Of a DNA stretch of 64,000 bases, positions 22,541-33,811 are shown one piece after another. Position 1 is the stretch's first letter, and every line of letters starts with the position of its first letter. Position numbers and translations under genes: made by a program. A model generated the notes under the pieces. The model was not told the origin of the DNA. It did no database searches and saw only the letters and a program-made list of their open reading frames with translations. This stretch comes from Anomaloglossus baeobatrachus. Its lineage: Eukaryota > Chordata > Amphibia > Anura > Aromobatidae. The stretch is taken from positions 685,471,637-685,535,636 of the forward strand of contig NC_134354.1 of NCBI RefSeq assembly GCF_048569485.1, in the 5' to 3' direction.

Positions 22541-23008
22541 TGCTGTGAATTTGGAGAAGCCACTTGTTGTATTAGTTGTTTTGATCTATTTATATTGTCC
22601 TTTTATGATTGGTTTACTTTAAACAGCAGAAAGTTTGTACATTTGGTAAAAAGACTAATGTGCAGTGGGGGAGGGGTGGGTGAAAATGTTTGATGGGAAT
22701 AGTAGATATCAATTTCTATTTAAGGAGGGGATGTTTTTTTAACCATTTCACAGCTACCTGGAAAGTGACTGTGAGATGTAAATCTTGGGCTACAAGGATT
22801 AATCGGCTGGTGTCTACAGTTCAGAGCCGTTTATTTGGGTTCATATGGTGGAATGTGCCAGCTCTTAAATATTTTTCTTCACTGTTTATAATACTAGGAC
22901 ACAGATGTCAAAACACATCAGGAGAAGAGGATTGTGGGAGATAAGCAACATTCAGCCGCAGCTTAACTCATTGGAAGCTTCTGGAGTCCAGGACGTATAT
23001 TACTATCT
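22541..23008. other. Unassigned stretch before the Harbinger element
   Basis: No gene. It starts with what may be the last piece of the Tc1 remnant ('gtaaaaagactaatgtgcag'), followed by sequence without repeats or credible open frames. Confidence 0.4.
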
Positions 23009-23469
23009 TAAGGCTACTTTCACACATCAGTTTTTTGCCATCAGGTTCAATCCGGAAAAAAACGGGTAAAACGGATCCGGTACCGCATCCTTTTTTTCCC
23101 CATAGACTTGCATTGTTGCCGGATTGTACCGGATGGCTTTGCGTTGCATCCGTTTTTTTCCGGATGCGGCAAAATAATTGAATGCGGCGGCCGGATAGAA
23201 CGTATCATGTAACGTTTTTTGTCCCCTTAAAATAACCGCATTCTGCCGGATCCGGCGCAATACGGCATTGTATACAATGGGTGTCTATGCATGCCGGATC
23301 CGGCGCAATGCGGTTTAAACCGGATGCGGTGACCGCATCCGGTTTGGTAAACAGAGCATGCGCAAATTTTTTTTTTCATCATCACAAAACTTATAAAAGG
23401 ATCCAGCACATTCTACACACTTCCTGCCGTTGGTTCCTGACTTCAACTTCTGCTGTCCTCCAGTCCAGT

Positions 23470-23895
23470 GCTCCAGGGAAGAGGTATGTCCACAGTACTG
23501 TCCACAGATCACTGCTGTGAGCTGCGTACATGTACTTAGACATTTTTTTTTCTTTTTTTGCAGGTGCAGTTTTGTTGGAAAATTTGAGGACAGCCAGTTC
23601 CTGTGTCCGTTTGCAGTCAGTGCGAATTTGGAGGACAGTGTTCCAGAGGTAATGTCCACAGTACTGTCCACAGATCACTGCTGTGAGCTGCGTACATGTA
23701 CTTAGACATTTTTTTTTCTTTTTTTGCAGGTGCAGTTTTGTTGGAAAATTTGAGGACAGCCAGTTCCTGTGTCCGTTTGCAGTCAGTGCGAATTTGGAGG
23801 ACAGTGTTCCAGAGGTAATGTCCACAGTACTGTCCACAGATCACTGCTGTGAGCTGCGTACATGTACTTAGACATTTTTTTTTCTTTTTTTGCAG
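23470..23895 (+). repeat. 166-bp tandem duplication of a 5' leader exon in the Harbinger element
   Basis: 'gtccacagtactgtcc' recurs at 23488, 23654 and 23820, an exact 166-bp step, with almost no differences between units. Each unit holds an intron end (T-rich tract then 'tttgcag'), an 85-nt exon (23564-23648, 23730-23814) starting 'gtgcagttttgttgg' and ending 'ccagag', and a donor 'gtaatg'. A third acceptor (exon from 23896) leads into the start-codon exon of the partner gene. The result is a duplicated non-coding leader exon. Confidence 0.88.
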
Positions 23896-23955
23896 GTGCA
23901 GTTTTGACGGAAAAGTTTGGCCCATCAAGTTGGTGTGCGTGGCCTGTAATAAAAT

Positions 23956-26001
23956 ATGTCGTCTTCTGGTAGCCCGCCCTTCGGTTCACAAACTGAGGTA
24001 TTTTTTTTTTTTTTTTTTTAAAAAAAACAAAAAAAATTTTAAATAAACGACATTTACACAGGTGGCCAAAACATCACAGGAGATGCTGCCAGAAGAGGAC
24101 GGAAGGGGTGGAGAAATACACGGAGCGGGCGGTCAGAGTGTAAGTTTCATACAGGAATTGTTTACCACAGCACACCAAACACAAGTAAATAATGTTTTTT
24201 TTTTTTTATTCACTAAAGGCTTCAACTTCTAGGGCTCACGATAGAGCTCCCCCAAGACCGTCCCAGGGTCGTCGTCGAGGTGGCGGTGGTCATACTGTAA
24301 GTTTTTTTTTTTGGTTTTTTTTTTCATGTCAGTGTGATTTTTTGTCTATTTTTTTTTTTAATTTCTTTTTTCTTTCTTTGAACAGGCATCACAGCGTGCT
24401 CCCGATTCTGACGGTGAGGAGGCCGGATTTATCAACATCGACCTCCTCATCGATGAAGTTAGAGAGAGGGAGCCGCTGTGGAACATGGCTGACCGCCGCC
24501 ACGCTGATACTATCGTAACCCGTCGACTCTGGGACGAGGTATGCCACGCAGCGGTAGAAGGTTGGGGGGAGCTCAATTCTCGTGGCCAGAAGAAACAGCG
24601 TAAGTATTCACAGTTCAGTAGGTTATGCTGCAGGATGTAATGTGTTGTATACTAACCACTTTGTGTTTTCCACTTTCAGGTGACAAACTACAAAAGCGGT
24701 GGCGGTCTATCAGGGATCGCTTCAAAAAGGAGTTAAATCAAGAGATGCAGGCCCCGAGTGGATCCGGAGGACGCAGATCGAAGTACCGTTACTTTAGAGC
24801 GTTGTCGTTCCTCCGGACAACTATGGTGTGCAGAAGGTAAATATTCCCCAAAATATGTACAAAGTATAATATTTTATGTCTGATTTTTTTTGCCTTTTTT
24901 TTTTTTTCTGTGGCACTGTATAGCAATTAAATTAATTATTATTTTGTTTTTCCTCTTTTTACCAGCACCGTCTGCAGCACTCAGGAGCCTGCATCGAACC
25001 CGACAGGAGCGATCCCTGAACAGTCCGCCACTGGTGAACACACGCACAGACCCCACCCATCTGAACCTTCCCTTCCATCTACATCTGTCCCATCCACCTG
25101 CGCTGGAGCTTCCCGTGAGACTTCATTACCTGAAGCTGCTGGTGATGAGATAGCTTTTCCCCTACCCCACCCCTCTGACACTGCTGCCCTCAGTAGAACA
25201 CCTTTGGGTTCTGGGCGTCAGCGTCATAGGGGTCAGGAAAAGAGCTATGCGCCAGAGTTCTTGCATCTAAATGCAGCCTTCCAGAACGCCATTCAATTAT
25301 TATCCGAACAAAATCGTGCATCTTTTAGCTTCCTAAATGCAAATATGGAAAAAAATACACACGAATTGTGCACGCGTCTGGACAGGCTGCATTTAGATGC
25401 AAGTAAATCTCCCAATCATTGTTTTTTTCAAGCCGTACTAGAGCGCATGGAAAAGCTATCTCTTGACCAGCAGATGCATGTAATGCAAGCCACACGGCAG
25501 GCTCTGGCGCAGGTTGACTCCCAACCACCTCCACCCACCCCTCCTCCAGCACCTGCCCCCCCTCCAGCCATTGTCCCTACTCCCTCTGCTGCCCAGTACC
25601 AGCCTGCTGCCCAGTACCAGCCTGCTGCCCAGTACCAGCCTGCTGCCCAGTACCAGCCTGCGGCCCAGTACCAGCTCCCAACCACATCTGCCCCTACACT
25701 TCCTACCCACTACCACATCTCGCCTTCCACACCCGTCATGACCCCAACTCAAGCCACTAATTCACCCGCCACCTCTTCTGTCTCCCAATCCCTCCACTCC
25801 ACCCCTCAATCCTTACCAAATCCCATCCCATCTCCTGGTTTCCCTCTTGGTTTCTCAACCACACCTTCACCTTCTGTTACTTCCCCACCACCACCACCAA
25901 CACCACTTTCCACCCTCAATACTCCAACTGTGCGTGTGTTCCCACCTGTCAGCCCCTCCAGTACTATCTCCACCCCAAGCCCCAGATATACCAATTTATA
26001 A
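23956..26001 (+). CDS. Harbinger second protein, MADF/Myb-SANT-like DNA-binding, 534 aa in six exons
   Basis: Exons inferred from GT-AG sites and frame: 23956-23997, 24062-24139, 24219-24296, 24386-24599, 24680-24836 and 24966-26001. They total 1605 nt with no internal stop. ATG at 23956 gives 'MSSSGSPPFGSQTE'. Residues about 80-190 form a MADF/Myb-like fold: 'INIDLLIDEVREREPLWN', 'RRLWDEVCHAAVEGW', 'LQKRWRSIRDRFKKEL' and 'RSKYRYFRALSFL'. A helical segment near residue 340 ('FFQAVLERMEKLSLDQQMHV') resembles a BESS-type dimer motif. The tail is Pro/Thr/Ser-rich with five 'AAQYQP' repeats at 25588-25675. In known Harbinger elements the Myb-like protein binds the ends and brings the transposase to the nucleus; that role is inferred here. 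The exon model is mine; exact small-exon use needs transcripts. Confidence 0.82.
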
Positions 26002-26253
26002 CTTATGTTTGTAATAAAAATAAAAGTTTTTTGTTGAAAAGTATTTATTTGTTCTTGTTTTTTTTGGGGGTGAATATTATTTTGCAAGTTAAGTTAATAA
26101 TAAGGTAATACAAAAACATAACATGTTGTAATTTGACGGTGAAAAAATTACAAATTTTTAAAGCGAGTGAAAGATTAAAATTAACAAAGTTAACAAGATA
26201 TTTTTTAATTTATTTTTAACTATTTTTATTTGTTATAAAACTAAACAAAGATC

Positions 26254-27582
26254 TTACACCATTTGATCTTGCCAATCTACTCTACCTTCTGGGGACACAA
26301 AATAGTCAGCATATTTGTCACGGATTGTGGAACAGGCAACACTACTCCTAAATCCAGGACTGGTGTAGTCAGACAAAGTGGTGGATTCCAAACTCTGGTC
26401 ATCCAAGGACAAAGGTTCCTTTGTTAAAACAAAATTGTGCAGTACCACACATGCTTTCACAATTTCATCCACAGTTTCAATGTTTAAATTAATGGCTGTT
26501 AACAACACTCGCCATTTGCTGGTTAGTATCCCAAAGGAGCATTCCACCATTCTTCTGGCTCTGGATAATCTGTAATTGTATATTTTTTGGGTTTGCGTCA
26601 ATCCACGGCTTGCATATGGCTTCAATAGATGTTGGGAGAGTTGAAAGGCTTCGTCGGCCACAAAAACAAAGGGCATTGGGGGCTCACATGTGCCAGGAAG
26701 AGGTCTTGCAGGAGGGAAATCAAAAGTATTCCCATAGATTCGCCGCCCCATTGGGGACATTTTGAAGACCTGAGAGTCATTGGATCTCCCATATGCGCCA
26801 ATGTCCACTGAGATGAATTTGTAGTCCGCATCCGTTATTGCCATTAGGACAATTGAGAAATACTTTTTATAATTGTAGTATTCTGACCCCGAAGCAGCTG
26901 GTTTCACAATTCTTATATGTTTGCCGTCCACTGAGCCAAGGCAATTTGGAAACTGACAAATGTTATAGTATTGTTCAGCAATTGCAAGCCATCTGTCCCT
27001 GGTGGGCTGGGGGATGAAATCATCATGGAGGCAATCCCACAAGGCTTGGCAAGTGTCTCTAATGATTCCCGAGATGGTGGAAATTCCTAGTCGAAACTGG
27101 TAGTGGAGGGATGAAAGCGACTCTCCAGTTGCAAGGAATCTGTAAAGGAAAGACAATAATTATAAAAAAATAATAGCAAACACATTACAGTTAAAAGTCA
27201 ATTTACAGGAGGATACAATTTAAAAAAAAAAAACTTACCTAAGCGTAACCAGCAAACGCTCCTCGGGTGTTATAGAGAACCGGCTGTAGGTGTCCGTTTT
27301 ACGGATGTTGTCCGCAACAAGGCCAAGGAGGACGTCAAAATTAATCACTGACATCCGGACATAGCTTGTGAATTTTTCATGGTTTCCACGGAGCTCCAGG
27401 TATAGGGTTGAAAACACCCCACGTGTCAGTCTCTGTGCAGTCAGGGGATGGATCCAAAAGCGTCGATGTCGCTGACGCCTCAGTCGCTGTCGCTCCTTTT
27501 CTCTGACGATGATAGCCAAGCGATTTGCCTCAAATATAAAATCTGCAGTGATCTTTGTGTAATTTGCAAGAATAGCATCCAT
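26254..27582 (-). CDS. HARBI1-like DDE transposase, 409 aa, one 99-bp intron
   Basis: Exon 1 is 27582-27239, the intron 27238-27140 ('ggtaag' … T/C-rich … 'ttacag') and exon 2 27139-26254. The total is 1230 nt with an open frame, and the splice makes an AGA codon joining '…ERLLVTLR' to 'FLATGESLSSLHYQF'. The DDE nuclease is visible: first Asp in 'NCLGSVDGKHIRI', second in 'GAYGRSNDSQVF', also 'FVADEAFQLS', and Glu in 'ARRMVECSFGIL', followed by 'WRVLLTAINLN'. Length and motif order fit PIF/Harbinger transposases, which cut and rejoin element ends at a TWA target. It is convergent with the partner gene. All expected catalytic residues are present. It could alternatively be a domesticated gene, but the flanking terminal repeats argue for a mobile one. 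Confidence 0.92.
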
Positions 27583-27924
27583 GGTTTCTGCTTGCCTCTG
27601 TCTTCATTCTGTCATATATGCTTCAAAATACTGTATATATACTATATGTTCCCAATAGCCAATCAGAATACGGAACTCGTTAATTGTTTGTTTAGTGTTT
27701 AAAAAACGGATCCGTCAAAAAACGGACATAACGGATGCAAAACGGATGCAAACCGGACCCACCGGATCCGTTTTTTAACGGATCCGTCCTAAACGGATCC
27801 GCTAAAAAACGGATCCGGTGGGTCCGTTTTGCTCCGGTTTGCACAACAAAAACGGAAACGTTGGATACGGCAAAAAAAAGGACTGTGCCTGAATACAGAA
27901 AACTGATGTGTGAAAGTAGCCTAA

Positions 27925-28385
27925 GAATCGTCCATTTCTTAATACTCCTTCACTACAATCAGCGTATGTGAGTTGTATGTTCTTTACTTCCAAAGTGTCA
28001 CTTCTACACCAAGTCAGCAATCATAATTATTTATCCTGAGATTCACCATTTATTAAAGGCCTGCTATCTGTATAATATATTGCTTAGTAATTGGTATAAA
28101 TATATCAATGCAACACTACAGAAGAACACATGTAAACGCAAACAACTGGAAGCCTGTAGTCAGCAGAATCACATAATGCTTAGATTTATAGATGACATTT
28201 CTACTATACAGATTTAGAAATATAAAGAGGAAACTCATTTATTGTTACCCTTCAGTAAATCTACAATTAATTAGTGAACTACATTTGCTAAGGAAATCAG
28301 CAAGAATCTGCAGGGAGCGGGTCAGCCTCTGATGATGTCTTGATGGAAGTGACTGCAGCAGCTTCTGATTGTCTGCAGCACTCAC
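27925..28385. other. Unassigned non-coding stretch
   Basis: Ordinary A/T-rich sequence with no open frame, RNA gene or repeat that I can support. Confidence 0.5.
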
Positions 28386-29274
28386 ATAAGACCCCTTTAC
28401 ACACTGCAACATCACTAGCGATATCGCTGTAACGTCACCGGTTTTGTGACATAATAGCGACCTCCCCAGCGACATTGCAGTGTGTGACACGCATCAGCGA
28501 CCTGGCCCCCGCTGTGAGGTCACCAATTGCTACAAATCGTTCAGGGCCATTCTTTGGTCCTTTGTTTCCTGCTGCGCAGCATGTATCGGTGTTTTTGACA
28601 TCATTAGCGACCCAGCCCATAGGCGTGCTAGCGTTCCCTTTCCAGCGAGGTTGTTCTGCAGGTCCATATCGTTGCTGCATCGTTGGCCAGATCTGCCTGT
28701 TTGATAGCTCACTAGTGACTGTTAGGGGGGCTTTACACGTTGCGACATTGCTTCCGAAATATCGTCGGGGTCCCGTCGTTAGTGACGACATCGCAACGTG
28801 TAAATCCTAGATGCGCCGATAACAATCGCAAAAGCGTTGAAAATTGGTGATCTGTGTAGCGTCGGTCATTTTCTCAGTGTCGGGTCGACCGCAGGTACGA
28901 TGTTGTTCCTCGTACCTGCGTCAGCACACATCGCTGTGTGTAAACCCGCAGGAGCGACAAACATCTCCTTACCTGCGTCCCGACGGCAATGCAGAAGGGA
29001 GAAGGTGGGCGGGATGTTATGTCCCGCTCATCTCCGCCCCTCCGCTTCTATTGGACGGCCGATTAGTGACGTCGCGGTGACGTCGTGGTGACGCCAAACG
29101 CACCCCCCCCTTGAAGGAGGTATAGTTCGGCAGTCACAGCGACGTCACCGAGCAGGTATGTGAGTGTGAAGCTGCCGTAGCGATAATGTTCGCTATGGCA
29201 ACAATCACCACATATCGCATGTGCGACGGGGGCGGGCGGGTACTATCGCGCTCGGCATCGCTAGCCGATGCTAG

Positions 29275-30501
29275 TGTGGTGCCCTGGACAAGCCAGGGGC
29301 CACAGAGCACAACACCCAACACACCCCACACTCCCAGCAGGCACACCGAAGTCAGACAAAAACCCTTGTTGCCTTCCTTCAGGGGCTGATGATCACACCA
29401 GGGGGTGGGCCAGGCGGTTGGCCCCGCCCACCGAGGAGTTCATAGTCCTGGAGGCGGGAAAAGAGCTCAGATTAGTTTGAGATGAGTTGAGGAGTGGACA
29501 GAGTCTAGTTTTGACAGTGAAAGTGGAAGGAGGAAAGTGTGGTAGTGGAGCAACTGACTGACAGCGTCCGGGTGTGTGGCCCGGGCGGGACAGCAAGGTT
29601 GGCGGACGGTGGTGAACGTCTGCAGGAGTGGCCTTTCGGAGTTACCGTGAGGACCGTGGACGGGCGGTGGCCCGGCGGTACCGGACCGGTACACGAAGAG
29701 AAGTCAGCACCATCTGGCAGGGGCTTGCAGACCCCGGCAAGGCTAGGAGTCGCCGTGAATTTGCCGAATCCGTTAGTGAAGGGGACCTCCTGGGTTTCCA
29801 AACAACTAAGTCCCGACAGAAGGCAACAGTCCAACCAGAATACGGAAACACCGCCACCGCCAAGGCAACCGTTTCTCAGGGCCAGAGCCTGCGGGCAAGA
29901 AGGGGGCTCCCACATCCAAGCTGGGGAGCAGGTTACCGGTAAGGACCCATCGGAACCAACCACCGTACACAGGTGCAGGGAAAGGCAGTCACCATCAACC
30001 TGCAGGGAGTAACAACACCGCAGCCGTCTGTGGGACCCGTCCATCCAGCCGAGTGTTTTACCGAGAACTGTGTCTTCATCATTGGGCTGAGTGAGTACCA
30101 CCATGCCGTGCGGCACAGCGCTGCCCCCGCGACCCTGCACCTCTCCAGGCCCCGTAACCCGCCTGCCATCCACCCCTACCCCATCACCGGGCCCCGGGAC
30201 AACCAACCCCCTACCCACGGAGGGGAGAACTAACAACAAAGCTGCTCCTTGTCACCGCTCCCGGGATCCCCGTCCAGAGCAGCGGTGGTGTCACCATTAT
30301 CACCACAATTGTGGGTGGCGTCACGGACAATAAATCCCCACAATCAATCCCCCCTTTTTACTCACGGGCGAGGAGCGCCGCTCGAGTCCCCGGGATCCGG
30401 CCCACCGCTCGAGCCACCACCGAGCAGCGGCAGCCGCAGCAGCAGCAGCGGCCGGACCCGAGCAGTGGGAGAGCGCGGCGTCCCTTCCTCCGTCCGCGAC
30501 A
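29275..30501 (+). repeat. 5' LTR, family A
   Basis: Begins TGTGG and ends GCGACA. The first 30 bases fold into a hairpin: 'gtggtgccctgg' against 'ccaggggccac'. A conserved block near the 3' side reads 'gagcagcggtggtgtcacc' then 'gtgggtggcgtcacggac'. It ends next to the primer-binding site. Confidence 0.9.
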
Positions 30502-30504
30502 ACT

Positions 30505-30523
30505 TGGCGCCATGAACAGGATC
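30505..30523 (+). other. Primer-binding site, Lys-tRNA type
   Basis: 'tggcgccatgaacagg' lies three bases after the 5' LTR and resembles the complement of the 3' end of Lys tRNA (canonical 'tggcgcccgaacagg'). Confidence 0.7.
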
Positions 30524-30778
30524 CTACCGCTCTGCCGTTGGGTAGAGGTGCGCCTTGTTATAGCCGGAGGTGTCCGACTGAAAATTTGCAGAAGCCGCCA
30601 TCTTTGGCGCGAAGAATTCCCGCTCGAGCGTCTCCTCGAGTAGTGGAGGCGCGAAGGCCAAAACCCCGCCCCGATAGAGGAGGAGCCGGAAAGAGAGACT
30701 AAGGGGGACGAAATGGCGTCTGGCCGCATGTAGCTCGCGGCTATAAAAACAGAGACGCCAGGACCCTGCAGCGATACT

Positions 30779-31783
30779 GTGTTCCTGGAAACCTTCATTG
30801 CCAAAATGCACAGTCCGACTACCAACGAGGACACTCCCGCACCCGACACGGCGATGTGGCTGAGGGACCGGACCGTCCCGCTGAGTAACCGTCTGCAGGC
30901 CCACATGCAGCTCCTCCTGGAGGAGTGGGAGACCGACATAGCGGACGTGGTGGCTGCTATGCGGAGGCACGAGGTGGCCGAGGATTCGGAGGAGCGGGTA
31001 AGGGACCCACGCCCCTGTATTCCCGAGGGATCAGCCATTGCGGCTGAGGAGCCCGGCCTGCGCCCGCTCACCCTGCCTCCCTCCCTGCTATCCGCGTTAG
31101 CTGCTGCCGCCCCACCACTAGGCCCGCTACCTGTCCAACCGGTAGCGATACCCCGCCAACCCGCCCCGGCGGATCAGCCGGCTGCAGACGCTCAGAACTC
31201 CCCTGAATTGCTCCCGTGGGAGCCGCTGGGACCGCGGCCCCTGAATGAAGATATGCCAGAAGCCCCGGCAGTGATTGCGCCGGATCCCGAGCCCGGGACC
31301 GTGGCATGGATGAAGGCCCGAGTGATAGCGTTCCACCGACGCCAGCAAAGTCAGATATTCCTTATGATGGAGCAGTGGACTAACGAAGTAGAAGCGCTGG
31401 TTGCAACTGCCCCAATGTATGAGAAGGGAGTAGATGCGATGGAGCCAATGGGTAGCCCACGTCCCCATGTCCTACCAGGACCGGTCACTGCGGCTGGGGG
31501 GCCCGGCCCTGTCTCAGCCCTCGTATCATCCCTACCACTCTTTTTGGGGCGCCTCAGCGTTAACCAACCTGACTTACCACCCCATGCTACCGCAGAGGAA
31601 CCTGATGTGCTGGATGCTGGAGGCCAGGAGGCTGCGGCAGCTGGCGGCAAACCGCCTGACGCAGAGACAAGTGATAGTGACTCCGGTGGCTCCCGCTCCG
31701 GTGCTGAGCCCACCCCTGGAAGCACGGCGGCAAGTGAGTGCCCCCGCTACGTGGGAGAGCCGGTGGTTTACTACACCCCGTGA
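30779..31783 (+). CDS. Unrecognised 334-aa protein at the gag position of family A, with a duplicated helical module
   Basis: Open from a Met at 30779 (an alternative Met ten codons later, at 'MHSPTT') to a stop at 31783. Two related helical segments are visible: residues ~23-60 ('MWLRDRTVPLSNRLQAHMQL', then 'LLEEWETDIADVVAAM') and ~172-210 ('AWMKARVIAFHRRQQSQIFL', then 'MMEQWTNEVEALVAT'). They share the pattern W-[LM]-[KR]-x-R, then Q, then L/M-rich, E-x-W-x3-[IV]. Pro/Ala-rich linkers separate them, and the tail is acidic and Ser/Gly-rich. No zinc knuckle, protease or polymerase was seen. A structural gag-like role is a guess from position only. Part of a fossil element. Confidence 0.55.
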   Translation: MFLETFIAKMHSPTTNEDTPAPDTAMWLRDRTVPLSNRLQAHMQLLLEEWETDIADVVAAMRRHEVAEDSEERVRDPRPCIPEGSAIAAEEPGLRPLTLPPSLLSALAAAAPPLGPLPVQPVAIPRQPAPADQPAADAQNSPELLPWEPLGPRPLNEDMPEAPAVIAPDPEPGTVAWMKARVIAFHRRQQSQIFLMMEQWTNEVEALVATAPMYEKGVDAMEPMGSPRPHVLPGPVTAAGGPGPVSALVSSLPLFLGRLSVNQPDLPPHATAEEPDVLDAGGQEAAAAGGKPPDAETSDSDSGGSRSGAEPTPGSTAASECPRYVGEPVVYYTP

Positions 31784-32573
31784 AATGGTGGAAACGGATA
31801 CCGGGCACCCCTTTCGCAGCAGGCCTGCCACTGCATGTTTGATATGCTGGTGGCGGAGGAGGGGGCCGCCCCTTTAGAAGACTCGGAGTAAGGGCAGCGG
31901 AATGCTGTTGTCACCGTCCCCGTTGGGACCACCAGTGTTAAAAGTACTGTTGTAAAGTTTAAAAGGTTTTTTTGCAAGAATGATAAGAAATGATTAACCG
32001 ACGAAGTCACCTGATTTGAAGCCCTGATTGAAACCGGTTGTTACCGGCACCGTTGTCCCCGTGGGGACCGTTCCAAAAAGTTGCATAAAGGACTCTTTAT
32101 GAACAGGCCTGAGAACTTGCAGGGCAACCACAAACGTTAGTGGCATGTAAATAATGTTTGTTATGGCTTCCACCGTTGCCGCCTCCGGAGAGGCAGATTG
32201 GAGGAAGGGCCCGCAGTGAAGCAGGCTGGGGCCCAGCCACCACCGGAACCGGGGGCAATCCTCTGGGGGTTTCAGGGGTTCCCCATGGACGTGGGTCCCC
32301 TGAAAAGGACAGAACCCGCTCGGGCAACTTGTGCAGGACTGGGGTCAAGGGGTGCTGCCTGTTTGCTAGGGGCAGCATCAGGGCCAGGTTGCTTGGGTGG
32401 GAGAGAGCGGAAGCCGTAACCGTTTGAAACCGTTTAAGTAAGAGTACCTCCCGATGTGGGAAGATGTTATTATAATTGTAAATATGTTTACCGTTTTACC
32501 ATTTTTCTATTTTACAGTTGGTGAAAATAAAACCGGTGATGGACGGGCAGCCCGCGGATGGTCTGCATTTAAC

Positions 32574-32583
32574 TAAGGGGGAA
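32574..32583 (+). other. Polypurine tract, family A
   Basis: 'aagggggaa' immediately before the 3' LTR start, as expected for plus-strand priming. The same tract, slightly changed, lies before the LTR at the window start. Confidence 0.75.
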
Positions 32584-33811
32584 TGTGGCACCCTGGACAA
32601 GCCAGGGGCCACAGAGCACAACACCCAACACACCCCACACTCCCAGCAGGCACACCGAAGTCAGACAAAAACCCTTGTTGCCTTCCTTCAGGGGCTGATG
32701 ATCACACCAGGGGGTGGGCCAGGCGGTTGGCCCCGCCCACCGAGGAGTTCACAGTCCTGGAGGCGGGAAAAGAGCTCAGATTAGTTTGAGAGGAGTTGAG
32801 GAGTGGACAGAGTCTAGTTTTGACAGTGAAAGTGGAAGGAGGAAAGTGTGGTAGTCGAGCAACTGACTGACAGCGTCCGGGTGTGTGGCCCGGGCGAGAC
32901 AGCAAGGTTGGCGGACGGTGGTGACCGTCTGCAGGAGTGGCCTATCGGAGTTACCGTGAGGACTGTGGACGGGCGGTGGCCCGACGGTACCGGACCGGTA
33001 CACGAAGAGAAGTCAGCACCATCTGGCAGGGGCTTGCAGACCCCGGCAAGGCTAGGAGTCGCTGTGAATTTGCCGAATCCGTTAGTGAAGGGGACCTCCT
33101 GGGTTTCCAAACAACTAAGTCCCGACAGAAGGCAACAGTCCAACCAGAATAGGGAAACACCGCCACCGCCAAGGCAACCGTTTCTCAGGGCCAGAGCCTG
33201 CGGGCAAGAAGGGGGCTCCTCCAGCCCACATCCAAGCTGGGGAGCGGGTTACCGGTGGGGACCCATCGGAACCAACAACCGTACACAGGTGCAGGGAAAG
33301 GCAGTCACCATCAACCTGCAGGGAGTAACAACACCGCAGCCGTCTGTGGGACCCGTCCATCCAGCCGAGTGTTTTACCGAGAACTGTGTCTTCATCATTG
33401 GGCTGAGTGAGTACCACCGTGCCGTGCGGCACAGCGCTGCCCCCGCGACCCTGCACCTCTCCAGGCCCCGTAACCCGCCTGCCATCCACCCCTACCCCAT
33501 CACCGGGCCCCGGGACAACCAACCCCCTACCCACGGAGGGGAGAACTAACAACAAAGCTGCTCCCTGTCACCGCTCCCGGGATCCCTGTCCAGAGCAGCG
33601 GTGGTGTCACCATTATCACCACAATCGTGGGTGGCGTCACGGACAATAAATCCCCACAATCAATCCCCCCTTTTCACTCACGGGCGAGGAGCGCCGCTCG
33701 AGTCCCCGGGATCCGGCCCACCGCTCGAGCCACCACCGAGCAGCGGCAGCCGCAGCAGCGGCCGGACCCGAGCAGTGGGAGAGCGCGGCGTCCCCTCCTC
33801 CGCCCGCGACA
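32584..33811 (+). repeat. 3' LTR, family A
   Basis: Begins TGTGGCACCCTGG, ends CCGCGACA. Near-identical partner of 29275-30501 with one short length difference. Confidence 0.9.

Larger units (their letters stand above)
23012..27921. mobile_element. PIF/Harbinger transposon, complete, 4910 bp, two genes, TSD TAA
   Basis: The ends are 'ggctactttcacacatcag' and its exact complement; the perfect match runs 23 bp. TAA flanks both sides (23009-23011, 27922-27924). Subterminal zones (23040-23350 and 27705-27870) are packed with 'ccggat', 'atccgg' and 'aacggatcc' words, likely transposase-binding repeats. Two convergent genes fill the inside: a MADF/Myb-like partner on plus and a HARBI1-like transposase on minus, 252 bp between their stops. 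Both read open once ordinary GT-AG introns are removed. No internal decay was seen, so it looks whole and young. Confidence 0.93.
29275..33811 (+). mobile_element. LTR retrotransposon family A, complete LTR-internal-LTR copy, TSD CTAG
   Basis: Two LTRs of about 1.23 kb flank a 2.08-kb internal region. CTAG stands at 29271-29274 and 33812-33815. A primer-binding site, a purine tract and one long open frame are present, but no reverse transcriptase or integrase was recognised, so it is non-autonomous. The LTRs differ by roughly 2 % by eye, suggesting a fairly recent insertion. The superfamily is unresolved: the 4-bp duplication fits an ERV or some Gypsy elements. Fossil; structurally it looks whole for a non-autonomous element. 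Confidence 0.9.

Noticed and set aside
24192-24518. Single-exon gene starting in the T-rich tract at 24192
   Set aside because: The frame reads through two intron-like T-rich tracts; the spliced model with GT-AG sites gives one continuous 534-aa frame instead.
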